Assembly: GCA_017548565.1 (NCBI GenBank)
Contig: JAFYZU010000053.1
Coordinates: 1 to 64,000, forward strand
Reading direction: 5' to 3'
Origin: Treponema sp.
Lineage (GTDB): Bacteria > Spirochaetota > Spirochaetia > Treponematales > Treponemataceae
DNA length: 64,000 nt
Part shown: positions 25,295 through 34,635 of the stretch, one piece after another
Position numbering within the stretch: the stretch's first letter is position 1
Layout of the letters: every line of letters starts with the position of its first letter
Program-made: the position numbers and the translations under genes
The notes under the pieces: generated by a model
Seen by the model: only the letters and a program-made list of their open reading frames with translations
Databases searched by the model: none
Told to the model about the DNA's origin: nothing

Positions 25295-28200
25295 ATGTAC
25301 AGACTTTACGTAGAAAGACGTGCCGGTTTTGATAACGAAGCACGCAGTTATTTATCACAGATTAATGGATTTCTGGGAATTTCCAGCGTTACTGGAGTTC
25401 GATATTTGAACCGCTACGATATAGAAAACGTGTCGGACGAGGTAGCTGAGATTGCCGCTACAAGAATCTTTTCTGAGCCTCAAAGTGATTTTGTAACCTT
25501 TGACACTCTTCCAGCCGATAAGAAATCTGCTCAGATTATCTGGGAATTTTTACCGGGACAGTATGATCAGAGAGCCGATTCTGCCGAGCAGTGTATATCG
25601 CTTCTTCGTGCAGGACTTAAAAATGTTAAGGTAAATTCTGAGCCACCGGTTGTACGATGTGCAAAAATCCTTCTTTTGAGCGGAAATGTTTCTAAGAAAG
25701 ATATTGAAAAAATCCAGAAATATGTTATTAACCCTGTTGATTCGCGATTAACGGACGATAAAAAGCCTGCTACACTTGCAATGAAAATCGAAAATCCTTC
25801 GGATATTCCTGTCGTAAAAGGATTTATCGGATTCAATGATAAAAAACTCGAAGAATACCGCAATAAAATGGGACTTGCAATGGACCATGCGGATATTAAA
25901 TTTCTTCAGGATTATTTTAAGGGCGAGGATCGTGATCCTTCTGAAACTGAAATACGTGTACTTGATACTTACTGGTCAGATCACTGCCGTCATACAACTT
26001 TCCTGACAGAGCTTAAGGATATTAAGATTGAAGATGGTCCTTATGCTTCTTTATTCAAAAAATCTCTCGAAAACTATAACGCAATGCGTACGGATCTTTA
26101 TGCGGGAAGAACCGATAAGCCTGTATGTCTCATGGACATGGCAGTTATAGGAATGAAATATCTTAAAAAGCACGGAAAACTTGAAGATATGGAAGTTTCT
26201 GAAGAAAACAATGCCTGTTCTGTATATATAGATGTTCATTATACAGCCGATGAAAAAGGTCGTCCTCTTAAAGCAGATGATAAACGGGCAGTAGAGCGCT
26301 GGCTTTTAATGTTCAAGAATGAAACTCACAATCATCCTACAGAAATTGAACCTTTTGGTGGAGCAGCAACCTGTCTTGGTGGTGCAATCCGCGATCCTCT
26401 GTCGGGAAGAAGCTGGGTTTACCAGTCGATGAGAATTACCGGTGCAGCAGACCCTACAGTTCCTCTTTCAAAAACACTTAAGGGAAAGCTTCCGCAGATT
26501 AAACTTTGCCGTGAAGCAGCACAGGGATTTTCTTCTTACGGTAATCAGATTGGTCTTACAACCGGACAGGTTCAGGAAATTTACCATCCGGGTTATGTTG
26601 CAAAAAGAATGGAACTTGGTGCCGTAATTGCAGCCGCTCCTGAAAATACAGTTATTCGTGAACGTCCTGAATGTGGAGATATTATCATTCTTCTTGGAGG
26701 GGGAACCGGTCGTGACGGTATAGGAGGAGCAACAGGTTCTTCAAAGGTTCACACGGAAAAATCGGTTACTACTGCAGCAGCGGAGGTTCAGAAAGGTAAT
26801 GCGGTAGAAGAGCGTAAAATACAACGTCTTTTCAGAAACAAAGAAGTGAGCCTTATGATTCGTCGTTGTAACGATTTTGGAGCAGGTGGTGTTTCTGTTG
26901 CAATCGGTGAACTTGCACCTGGTCTTGAAATTAATCTTGATAAGGTTCCTAAAAAATATGAAGGTCTTAACGGTACTGAGCTTGCAATTTCTGAAAGTCA
27001 GGAACGAATGGCCGTAGTTGTAAGGAAAAAAGATGTTGACCGTTTTATAGAAGCGGCTAATAAAGAAAATTTAAATGCTGTTGTCGTTGCAGAGGTTACC
27101 GATACTAATCGTCTTGTAATGAAATGGCGTGGTAAAACAATCGTTGATATCGGAAGGGATTTCCTTGATGCAGCAGGTGCACATCATGAAGCAGTTGCAG
27201 TTATTGAATCACCAGAGGCTCCTGAAAAATCACCTCTCAGAAATCCTTTGGACAGTGTAAAGGAAAAGCTTTCTCAGCAGGTTAAATGCGAAAAATGCGT
27301 TGAGCGCAATGTAAAGAATGCATGGCTTGCAAATATGAACGATCTTGCCTGTTGTTCACAGAGAGGACTTGGAGAACGTTTCGACGGTTCCATTGGTTCT
27401 TCATCAGTTCTTTTCCCTTACGGCGGAAAATATCAGAATACACCGGAAGCAGGTATGGCTGCCAAAATACCTGTTGTAAGTCCTCGTGAAACTTCAACTG
27501 TAAGTCTTATGGCTTATGGCTTTGATCCCCGCGTCGGACAGTGGTCAAGCTGGCACGGTGCAAAAATATCTGTTTTGAGTTCTCTTGCAAAAATCACCTG
27601 TATGGGCGGTAAGGCAAGAGCTTCAAGACTTTCTTTCCAGGAATTCTTCGGACGTGCAGTAAACGAAAAGACCTGGGGATATCCTGCAGCCGCTCTTTTA
27701 GGTTCTGTAGATGCTCAGATAGAAACCGGTTGTGCTTCAATCGGCGGTAAGGATTCAATGTCAGGTACGTTCGAAAAAATCAACGTTCCTCATACACTCG
27801 TAAGTTTTGCAGTCGGTCATGATGATGTAAAGAATGTTACAAGCGGTTCATTTAAGGAAGCAGGAAATAATATTTATATGGTAAGCGTTCCATATTCAGA
27901 GCTTCTTGCTCCGGATTTTGAAACTTTCCTTTCCAATTCAGATGTACTTTATGATTTGAATAAAGCAGGGAAAATCAGTGCAATGTATCCTGTTCAGGCC
28001 GGCGGTATTGCAGAAGCAGTTTCTAAAATGGCAATGGGAAACATGATCGGTGCAGAAATCAATGTAAAGAATATTGCAGAAAATAATTCTGTTGATGCGC
28101 TTTTTGTTCCGACATATGGAAACATTATTGTAGAAACAAAAGAAGATTTATCAAAATCCGCACTTAAAGAAGGAACTGTTACACTGCTAGGTACGACAAT

Positions 28201-29281
28201 TGCCGAAAGAGAAATCAGGCTTTTGAACGCAGAATGTCAGAATGTAACGAAGAATGAAATATCTGTAAGCCTTGAAGATACAGTTAACGCATGGGAAGAT
28301 AAATTAAAGGATGTTTTCCCACGCATAAGCTCACAGCCGGTTCAGAATGATTATCTTGAATGGGCACTGAACGTTCATAAATCACTCAGCGATGTACGAA
28401 AAGCACCTGCGTTCGTTCAGGCTAAATCTTCTCCTAAGGTTCTGCTTCCTGTATTCCCAGGTACAAACTGCGAAATGGATATGGCACGTGCCTTTAATCT
28501 TGCGGGCGGTAATACAAAGATTTTAGTTCTCAGAAATAAAACACCGGATATGCTTGCACAGTCTCTTGCTGAACTTGAAAAGGAACTTAAAGATACTCAG
28601 ATTCTTGCTTTAAGCGGAGGATTTTCTGCAGGTGATGAACCGGATGGTTCTGCAAAATTTATTGCAAATGTACTGAAGGCTGGTAACATCAGCGAAGAAG
28701 TAATGAATCTTTTGAAAAAGCGCAATGGTCTTCTACTTGGAATCTGTAACGGTTTCCAGGCACTTGTTAAAACAGGTCTTGCAATGTACGGTGAAATTGT
28801 AGATATGAAGGATGATATGCCTACATTAACTTACAATAGAATCGGTCGTCATATTTCAAGAATAGTAAGGACAAGGATTGTTTCTGCAAAATCTCCGTGG
28901 GCAATGCATCCGTCGGTAATCGATGAACGTAATCATCTTATTGCAATTTCTCATGGTGAGGGACGCTTTGTCTGTGATGAAGCAACTGCACAGAAGCTTT
29001 TTGAAAACGGTCAGGTATTCACTCAGTATGTAGATGAATTCGGTTCTCCTGCAACAAGCGAGCCTGATAATCCGAACGGATCTGCTTATGCAATAGAAGG
29101 AATTACTTCACCGGACGGTCATGTTCTTGGAAAGATGGGACACTCTGAACGTTCTGTAGGAATGGAAACAAACGGAAGCAGCTTTGATCTTTTCAAGAAT
29201 GTCGGAGGAAATCCGATTACAAATCAGAATGAAACAACCTGTGAAAATCTTTTTGCTGCAGGGGTTGCATATTTTAAATAG
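25295..29281 (+). CDS. purL: Phosphoribosylformylglycinamidine synthase, single-chain PurL
   Basis: 1328 residues: fused synthetase and glutaminase that converts FGAR, glutamine and ATP to FGAM in purine synthesis. N-terminal PurS-like part (1-150), linker with YWSDHCRHTTF, two AIR-synthase-like halves (NETHNHPTEIEPFGGAATCLGGAIRD reads as the ATP/Mg site; NGTELAISESQERMAV; ASIGGKDSMSGTF), and a C-terminal class I amidotransferase from about 1065 with nucleophile Cys in GICNGFQ and His in SHGEGRF. Typical of the large-type enzyme. No other pur gene lies next to it. Confidence 0.97.
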   Translation: MYRLYVERRAGFDNEARSYLSQINGFLGISSVTGVRYLNRYDIENVSDEVAEIAATRIFSEPQSDFVTFDTLPADKKSAQIIWEFLPGQYDQRADSAEQCISLLRAGLKNVKVNSEPPVVRCAKILLLSGNVSKKDIEKIQKYVINPVDSRLTDDKKPATLAMKIENPSDIPVVKGFIGFNDKKLEEYRNKMGLAMDHADIKFLQDYFKGEDRDPSETEIRVLDTYWSDHCRHTTFLTELKDIKIEDGPYASLFKKSLENYNAMRTDLYAGRTDKPVCLMDMAVIGMKYLKKHGKLEDMEVSEENNACSVYIDVHYTADEKGRPLKADDKRAVERWLLMFKNETHNHPTEIEPFGGAATCLGGAIRDPLSGRSWVYQSMRITGAADPTVPLSKTLKGKLPQIKLCREAAQGFSSYGNQIGLTTGQVQEIYHPGYVAKRMELGAVIAAAPENTVIRERPECGDIIILLGGGTGRDGIGGATGSSKVHTEKSVTTAAAEVQKGNAVEERKIQRLFRNKEVSLMIRRCNDFGAGGVSVAIGELAPGLEINLDKVPKKYEGLNGTELAISESQERMAVVVRKKDVDRFIEAANKENLNAVVVAEVTDTNRLVMKWRGKTIVDIGRDFLDAAGAHHEAVAVIESPEAPEKSPLRNPLDSVKEKLSQQVKCEKCVERNVKNAWLANMNDLACCSQRGLGERFDGSIGSSSVLFPYGGKYQNTPEAGMAAKIPVVSPRETSTVSLMAYGFDPRVGQWSSWHGAKISVLSSLAKITCMGGKARASRLSFQEFFGRAVNEKTWGYPAAALLGSVDAQIETGCASIGGKDSMSGTFEKINVPHTLVSFAVGHDDVKNVTSGSFKEAGNNIYMVSVPYSELLAPDFETFLSNSDVLYDLNKAGKISAMYPVQAGGIAEAVSKMAMGNMIGAEINVKNIAENNSVDALFVPTYGNIIVETKEDLSKSALKEGTVTLLGTTIAEREIRLLNAECQNVTKNEISVSLEDTVNAWEDKLKDVFPRISSQPVQNDYLEWALNVHKSLSDVRKAPAFVQAKSSPKVLLPVFPGTNCEMDMARAFNLAGGNTKILVLRNKTPDMLAQSLAELEKELKDTQILALSGGFSAGDEPDGSAKFIANVLKAGNISEEVMNLLKKRNGLLLGICNGFQALVKTGLAMYGEIVDMKDDMPTLTYNRIGRHISRIVRTRIVSAKSPWAMHPSVIDERNHLIAISHGEGRFVCDEATAQKLFENGQVFTQYVDEFGSPATSEPDNPNGSAYAIEGITSPDGHVLGKMGHSERSVGMETNGSSFDLFKNVGGNPITNQNETTCENLFAAGVAYFK

Positions 29282-29290
29282 GAATGAAAA

Positions 29291-30325
29291 ATGAAAAAAA
29301 ATATTGGATTATTATTTGTATTATTATTTACAGCTTTTACTTTAATTTCATGCGGTGAAAAACCAGTATTAGATGAATGCGGATGTTACTCATCTTTTGA
29401 ACAGGCAAAAAAAGAGGCCGCAAAACAGAAAAAAGCAATGCTTCTTATTGTTACTTCCGATGGAGATGATGAAGTAAGTACTGCCTTTGTACAGAATGTT
29501 CTAAAGAATGAATCTTTCCGTGAACGAAGCGAAAAGGATTTTATTCTCTGTCACCTTGATTTTTCTGAAAAATCATATCAGAAAACAGTAATTAAGGATG
29601 ATGCTTCAGAAGAAGAAATAAAAGCAGCCGATGCTTTTTCTGAAATGATGCAGAAGAATTTTGTTTTTGTTCAGAACATCGGTCTTGAATATGTTCCTGC
29701 AGTTTTTCTCATGACAAAGGAAGCATTTATCGTAAACGAAATATTCATCGAGAATGATGAATGCACGGCAGATAAATTTTTTGCAGAGCTCATCGGTTAC
29801 CAGCAGCAGTTCGATGACTTTGAAGTTATGGTAAAAGAAACTACTAAAGGCTCAAAGCTTGAACGTCTTCAGGCAATGGATAATATATATGATACAACTC
29901 CCGACAGATACAAGGTTTCTCTTGAATCAATGTGGAAATCTGCAGTAAAGCTTGATAAAAAGAATAAGACAGGTCTTGCAAGTAAATATATTTATATGGA
30001 TGCAGATGAAAAAGCAGCTGAACTCTTCTATAAGCAGGATGTTGAAGGAGCAATGAACGTTTACCTTAAGATGATTGATTCAAAGGTTCTTAATCCAGAA
30101 GATAATCAGAAGGCATATTCAATGTGTGCATATATCCTTCAGGCATCCGGAAGCTCTGATGTTACTGCAATGCTCAGTTATTATCAGAAGGCAATAGATG
30201 CTGCTCCGGAAAGTGAATTTGCTCCTAATTTACGTCAGGTTATGGAATATATATCACAGGCAACAGTTACAGCCCCGCTTACAGACAGTGACTTTGAAGA
30301 TTCAGAACCTGCCAGTATGGAATAG
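29291..30325 (+). CDS. Thioredoxin-fold lipoprotein with helical repeat C-terminus
   Basis: 344 residues. Leader ends LISCG (Cys about 21): lipoprotein. Residues about 35-165 look like a thioredoxin fold (FEQAKKEAAKQKKAMLLIVTSDG, LDF, YVPAVFLMTKEAFIVNE) but there is no CXXC, so it is not a thiol oxidoreductase. The C-terminal half is helical and TPR-like (AAELFYKQDVEGAMNVYLKMID, AMLSYYQKAIDAAPES). Probably an envelope protein that binds other proteins. Nine nt after purL with AGGA before the ATG; 3 nt before the next gene. Confidence 0.75.
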   Translation: MKKNIGLLFVLLFTAFTLISCGEKPVLDECGCYSSFEQAKKEAAKQKKAMLLIVTSDGDDEVSTAFVQNVLKNESFRERSEKDFILCHLDFSEKSYQKTVIKDDASEEEIKAADAFSEMMQKNFVFVQNIGLEYVPAVFLMTKEAFIVNEIFIENDECTADKFFAELIGYQQQFDDFEVMVKETTKGSKLERLQAMDNIYDTTPDRYKVSLESMWKSAVKLDKKNKTGLASKYIYMDADEKAAELFYKQDVEGAMNVYLKMIDSKVLNPEDNQKAYSMCAYILQASGSSDVTAMLSYYQKAIDAAPESEFAPNLRQVMEYISQATVTAPLTDSDFEDSEPASME

Positions 30326-30328
30326 AAA

Positions 30329-31597
30329 TTGGACGACATACCTTCCGGTTTATTAATAACAGCGGCAGTTTTAGTTACTCTATCGATGCTTTTTTCAATC
30401 TCAGAAAGTGCATTTCTGGGAATGAATAAGCTTCGTCTTAGAATCAGAAGAAAAAATAAAAAGGATTTTCGTGCGGTAAGGGCAGGTAAGCTTTTAGATA
30501 AAAAGGAAAAGCTCATAAATACGCTTCTTATTTCGAACGATCTTGTAAACATCTTTCTTTCTGCGATCATTACTTCTATTGCACTTTCACTGTTCGGTCC
30601 AAAAGGCGTCGGATACGCAACCTTTGCCACAACTTTAATTCTTCTGCTGTTCGGTGAAATTACTCCGAAAACAATCGCTACTCATTGTCCCGACAAAATC
30701 GCATACGGTCTGAGCGGATTCATTTTAATCATCACCTGGATAATGAAACCGGTCGTTGCTGTTGTCACGGCTTTTTCAAAAGTTATTCTATGGATTTTCG
30801 GAATAAAACAGGACAAATCAAAAAAATCGTATACCGAACAGGATATAAAAACCTTCTTCGACATCAGCTCGGAGCATGGAGTAATTGAAGAAGAAGAAAA
30901 CAGGATGATGAGTCAGATCTTTAAATTTTCAGATCTTGAAGCTCAGGATATAATGGTCCCGCGTACAAAAATCAGGGCAGTTTCAATAGATTCAAGCTAC
31001 CGTGATATTATTGAGCTTTCTCAGCGTCTTAATTTTACAAGATTTCCGGTTTACAAGGATTCGATTGACGATATTGTAGGAATTATTTATTTAAAGGATC
31101 TTTTGAAATACAGCGATAATCCAAAGGATTTTTCTTTACAGAAGGTCATGCGTGAACCGCTTTTTATCATCGGTACAAAAAAGATGTCATCGGTTCAGCA
31201 GATGCTTTTTGAAAGCAGACAGTCAATGGCTATTGTTGTAGATGAATATTCGGGTACCGATGGACTTGTTACCGAAAAGGATATAAGTCGTGAAATATTT
31301 GCTTTGCCGGGTGATAATACACTGCGCGGTAAGGTTTTTGATTTTGATTCCATCGAAGATAAAAATGATTTTGAAATTAACGGACTTGTGCTTCTTCATG
31401 TTCTTGGCGAAGGTCTCCATATAAATCTTGAATCAGAAAGCAATGAAACTGTTGCGGGATGGTTCATTGAAAAAATCAACAGGATGCCCAAATCAGGCGA
31501 TAAGCTTGAGTTTGAAGGATATTTATTTACAGTTCAGAAAATTCAGGCACACAGGATTGAGCGCATAAGAATTACAAAGGTGGCAGATGATGATTAG
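30329..31597 (+). CDS. CNNM/CorC-family (HlyC-type) membrane protein, copy 1
   Basis: 422 residues from a TTG start. DUF21 (CNNM) domain about 1-190 with three to four helices (FSISESAFLGMNKLRLRIR, LFGEITPKTIATHCPDKIAYGLSG), two CBS domains about 205-330 (DIMVPRTKIRAVS, FTRFPVYKDSIDDIVGIIYLKDLL, MAIVVDEYSGTDGLVTEKDI) and the CorC_HlyC domain at the end. The family is linked to Mg2+ or Co2+ handling; the older name haemolysin C is not supported by function. Overlaps the paralogue downstream by 11 nt. Confidence 0.92.
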   Translation: MDDIPSGLLITAAVLVTLSMLFSISESAFLGMNKLRLRIRRKNKKDFRAVRAGKLLDKKEKLINTLLISNDLVNIFLSAIITSIALSLFGPKGVGYATFATTLILLLFGEITPKTIATHCPDKIAYGLSGFILIITWIMKPVVAVVTAFSKVILWIFGIKQDKSKKSYTEQDIKTFFDISSEHGVIEEEENRMMSQIFKFSDLEAQDIMVPRTKIRAVSIDSSYRDIIELSQRLNFTRFPVYKDSIDDIVGIIYLKDLLKYSDNPKDFSLQKVMREPLFIIGTKKMSSVQQMLFESRQSMAIVVDEYSGTDGLVTEKDISREIFALPGDNTLRGKVFDFDSIEDKNDFEINGLVLLHVLGEGLHINLESESNETVAGWFIEKINRMPKSGDKLEFEGYLFTVQKIQAHRIERIRITKVADDD

Positions 31598-32849
31598 GAC
31601 TGTAATTATTCTTGCCGTTATTTTTATGCTTATTCTCTGTATCGGATTTTTTACATCTTCCGAAACTGCTTTTTTATCTTTATCAAAACTAAAGGTACGG
31701 AGCATGGTCGAAGAAAAAAGACGCAATGCTAAGTTAATCGAACGATTAAAATCAAACATACAGAGACTTCTTACGACAGTTTTAATAGGAACGAATTTTT
31801 TGAATGCGCTTGTCAGTGCTGTTGCAACTGCCCTTGTTCAGCAGATTTTCGGCGGCGGTGGGGTCGGCTATCAGACTTTTATAATTGCATTTTTCATTAC
31901 AACCTTTGGTCAGATTATTCCTAAAACAATTGCAATCTTTAATCCTGAAAAAACTGCATCGTTCGCAAGCGTCGGACTTTATCTTCTTGAAATAATATTC
32001 TTTCCTGTAATTTTCATTTTTGAATCGATTTCTTCTTTTATTGTCTGGTTTGTAAAAAAAATCATCAGATCTTCTGACTCGATTGTAACAGAAGAAGAAC
32101 TCAAGGCACTCATTGATGTCGGTGAAAAGGAAGGAACTATTGAAAAAGGTGAAAGCCGTATGCTCAATAAGCTCATAAAATTCAACGATCTTTCTGTAAA
32201 TCAGATTATGAAGCACCGTTCTTTTTTGAGCATGGTTGAACAGTCTTCCGATTATGAAACGGTAAAAAAAGAATTTCTTTCTTCAAGATTTTCTACGCTT
32301 CCGGTTTATAAGGATACAAAGGATAATATAGTCGGAGTTATAAATTATAAAACGCTTCTGGGAACTTTTGATAAAAATCATCGTGGAAAGAATTTTGCAC
32401 AGTCGGTCATGAATGAAGTTGAATATGTACCGGGCACTCTTTCTGTTCTGGAGCTTCTTCAGAAATTCAGGAAGGATGAATATAAATTTGCTGTAGTACT
32501 TGATGAGCAGGGACAGGCAGAGGGAATTGCCACCATGGAAGATGTAATGCGTGTTGTTTTTGGAAGGATGACAGATGAAAATAACTGGAACGATCTTCCT
32601 GCCGAAGAAAAGATAAAGCTTGTTTCCATAAATACCTTTATTGTTCCCGGTGAGCTTAAGCTTTCTGATATAAATGAAATTCTTGAAATGAATCTTTCTT
32701 CTGATGAAATGATGACAATCGGCGGCTGGCTTTTAGAGCAGTTTGGATTTTTACCGACAAGCGGTACAGTTTTCAAGAAAGACAACATCATTTTTACCGC
32801 TGAGGATGTAAGCATGCGGCGTATTGTAAGCGTAAGAATCCAGAAATAA
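31587..32849 (+). CDS. CNNM/CorC-family membrane protein, copy 2
   Basis: 420 residues, same layout as the preceding gene: DUF21 with FTSSETAFLSLSKLKVRSM and FGQIIPKTIAIFNPEKTASF, CBS pair (QIMKHRSFLSMVE, FSTLPVYKDTKDNIVGVINYKTLL, FAVVLDEQGQAEGIATMEDVMRVVFG) and a CorC_HlyC C-terminus. AAGGTGG lies before the ATG inside the upstream gene, so the pair is translationally coupled and might assemble together. Sequence divergence is substantial, pointing to an old duplication rather than a recent one. Confidence 0.92.
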   Translation: MMIRTVIILAVIFMLILCIGFFTSSETAFLSLSKLKVRSMVEEKRRNAKLIERLKSNIQRLLTTVLIGTNFLNALVSAVATALVQQIFGGGGVGYQTFIIAFFITTFGQIIPKTIAIFNPEKTASFASVGLYLLEIIFFPVIFIFESISSFIVWFVKKIIRSSDSIVTEEELKALIDVGEKEGTIEKGESRMLNKLIKFNDLSVNQIMKHRSFLSMVEQSSDYETVKKEFLSSRFSTLPVYKDTKDNIVGVINYKTLLGTFDKNHRGKNFAQSVMNEVEYVPGTLSVLELLQKFRKDEYKFAVVLDEQGQAEGIATMEDVMRVVFGRMTDENNWNDLPAEEKIKLVSINTFIVPGELKLSDINEILEMNLSSDEMMTIGGWLLEQFGFLPTSGTVFKKDNIIFTAEDVSMRRIVSVRIQK

Positions 32850-33785
32850 TTATTTTCCGAAAATATATTTATAGTTTAGGCTGAATGTCGTAAATAATCT
32901 GTCTGTTCCGCCTTCTGAATAACTGACATGCCATTCCTGGCTGTAACGGTCAAGCTTGTCGTTGTAAGCGGCGGTAAGGGACTGTCCTTTATTGCGCGGA
33001 AGAAAATCAAGATTCATGAAAAAACATAATGCATTGTTTTTACAGAAATAATAATCAAGCTCAAGTGAAAGCTTTAATCTGAACGAAAAATAAACTTCAT
33101 CATTAAAATAAAGCGGTGGATTTCTCTGCCAGTGAAGGTCGTAACAGTCACACCACGATAAAAAAGGACTCATTGCAAAAGATAAAATTCCGCAGAAATT
33201 ATCATCATATAAAATTGCATTGCAGCCTGTAAAAAATGAAAAGGTAAGCTGAGAGTAGTCAATTATTTTTCCGTACATCCGGATTTTTTCATAATTATCG
33301 CTTTTATAGATTTTGTATCCGTCGTGAGAATTAAATTCAATGTAATCAAAAGAAAAAGCTCCGAACGGTTCAAGTGTAAAAAAGTTTCCGATATTTATTT
33401 TTTTACCGAGAGCTGCTTCTATTGAAAAATAATTCGTAAAATCACACGGGTGTTCAGAAAAGTTTGTTCTTTCAAAAGGATTTGAATTATCAAGCCAGTC
33501 GAGGTCAATCATGTTTTTTGCTGCTTTCGGTACTGCTATGTTAAAATCTGCCTTGAAAAAAAAATCGTTAAAAAGATAACAGGCAGCATCAATATTAAAA
33601 AGTGCGGTATTGTTAATGAGCCAGTTGAGTTCACTTACTTTATTGTCTGTATTTGCACACGTTTCGTCAAAAACATATTCGTTGACCTTTCCGTTGAAAA
33701 GCCCCGCTCCTGCAGAAACTGAAAACTGCTGTGCATAAAGCGGAAATGAAAAAAGCATACAGAAAAATACAAGTGTTTTCTTCAT
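32850..33785 (-). CDS. Omptin-family outer-membrane protease
   Basis: 311 residues. Signal peptide about 1-18 (FPLYAQQ), then a beta-barrel typical of omptins. Alignable landmarks with OmpT are GLFNGKVNEYVF, KVSELNWLINNTALFNIDA and NMIDLDWLDNSNP, corresponding to OmpT NMVDQDWMDSSNP, so active-site Asp94 and Asp96 are present. CYDLHWQR gives Asp216 and His218, matching the Asp-His dyad of OmpT. The chain ends FSLNYKYIFGK, a plausible final strand. It should cut peptides or proteins at the cell surface. Known omptins need LPS for activity, which makes the host notable. Confidence 0.82.
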   Translation of the reverse strand: MKKTLVFFCMLFSFPLYAQQFSVSAGAGLFNGKVNEYVFDETCANTDNKVSELNWLINNTALFNIDAACYLFNDFFFKADFNIAVPKAAKNMIDLDWLDNSNPFERTNFSEHPCDFTNYFSIEAALGKKINIGNFFTLEPFGAFSFDYIEFNSHDGYKIYKSDNYEKIRMYGKIIDYSQLTFSFFTGCNAILYDDNFCGILSFAMSPFLSWCDCYDLHWQRNPPLYFNDEVYFSFRLKLSLELDYYFCKNNALCFFMNLDFLPRNKGQSLTAAYNDKLDRYSQEWHVSYSEGGTDRLFTTFSLNYKYIFGK

Positions 33786-33798
33786 CGCCCGTAAAATC

Positions 33799-34554
33799 CT
33801 ACTGCTCGTTCAAAGGATCTGTTTTATAAATCTTGAACAGTTGTTTTCTTGTTGCATCCATATCCTTAGGATACGGCGCGGTAAAGCTTACAGTTTCATT
33901 TGTCGATGGATGTATGAATTCAATTTTATAGGCATGAAGTGCGAGTCGTGAAAGTAAAGGTCGCTCTTCAAATTCATCTCCGTTCCATTTTTTCTTGATC
34001 TCGCTTAATTTTACTGGCTTCTGGTTTCCGCCGTACAAGGGATCACAGACGATGCTCAGGGAATTGCTTGCAAGATGTACCCTTATCTGATGTGTCCTTC
34101 CTGTAAGTGGTTTTGCTTCGATCCAGGAATAAGGTCCGCAGTTTCCTATCATCCTGAAATCAGTTTCTGATGGCTTTCCGTGTTTTTTGTCTACGACAGT
34201 TCTGTGCTTTGAATCTCCGTCGGGTAAAAGAGGTAAATTTACGTGAAGCGTTTCAAACATCGGATGTCCGTATACCAGGGCATGATAAATTTTATGAACC
34301 TGTCTTTTTTCAAACTGCATTGAAATTTTACGTTGTGCTTCAGGATTTCTTGCATATACAATAAGGCCTGAAGTATCTTTATCAATTCTGTGAACGGCAT
34401 ACAGTTTTCCGAATTCTTTTTCTGCAATTAAATCAAGGCGCGGTGCATCCGGATTATATCTGTCGCTTGCAATGAGGATTCCGCTTCGTTTGTTCAGTAC
34501 GACAAAATCATCATCCGAGTAAATAACACTGTAATCAAAATTTTTCGAAGCCAT
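33799..34554 (-). CDS. RluA-family rRNA/tRNA pseudouridine synthase
   Basis: 251 residues, catalytic domain only, without an S4 domain. Catalytic Asp in AVHRIDKDTSGLIVYAR; VLNKRSGILIASD near the N-terminus; EAKPLTGRTHQIRVHLASNSLSIVCDPLYGG is the conserved RluA C-terminal motif. Isomerises a uridine in rRNA or tRNA; the target position cannot be told. Divergent from tatD, with a TATACT 7 nt before its ATG. The omptin gene lies 13 nt downstream on the same strand. Confidence 0.92.
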   Translation of the reverse strand: MASKNFDYSVIYSDDDFVVLNKRSGILIASDRYNPDAPRLDLIAEKEFGKLYAVHRIDKDTSGLIVYARNPEAQRKISMQFEKRQVHKIYHALVYGHPMFETLHVNLPLLPDGDSKHRTVVDKKHGKPSETDFRMIGNCGPYSWIEAKPLTGRTHQIRVHLASNSLSIVCDPLYGGNQKPVKLSEIKKKWNGDEFEERPLLSRLALHAYKIEFIHPSTNETVSFTAPYPKDMDATRKQLFKIYKTDPLNEQ

Positions 34555-34561
34555 ATAAAAA

Positions 34562-34590
34562 AGTATATCATTTTTTGTGTGTTTTTAGAA
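34562..34590 (-). promoter_or_regulatory. Possible promoter of the RluA-family gene, leaderless
   Basis: Minus-strand TTCTAA (34585-34590), 17 bp, TATACT (34562-34567), 7 nt to the ATG. The -35 is weak. Confidence 0.42.
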
Positions 34591-34594
34591 GTTG

Positions 34595-34623
34595 TTGTTT
34601 CATACCGGAAATCAGTGTATACT
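34595..34623 (+). promoter_or_regulatory. Promoter of tatD, very short leader
   Basis: TTGTTT (34595-34600), 17 bp, TATACT (34618-34623), 12 nt to the ATG at 34636. The leader would be about 5-6 nt with no Shine-Dalgarno. Confidence 0.58.
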
Positions 34624-34635
34624 TAAAAAAGTTTT

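Noticed and set aside
30329-32849. Haemolysin function for the CorC/CNNM pair
   Set aside because: The haemolysin label is historical; domain content points to membrane proteins linked to divalent cations.
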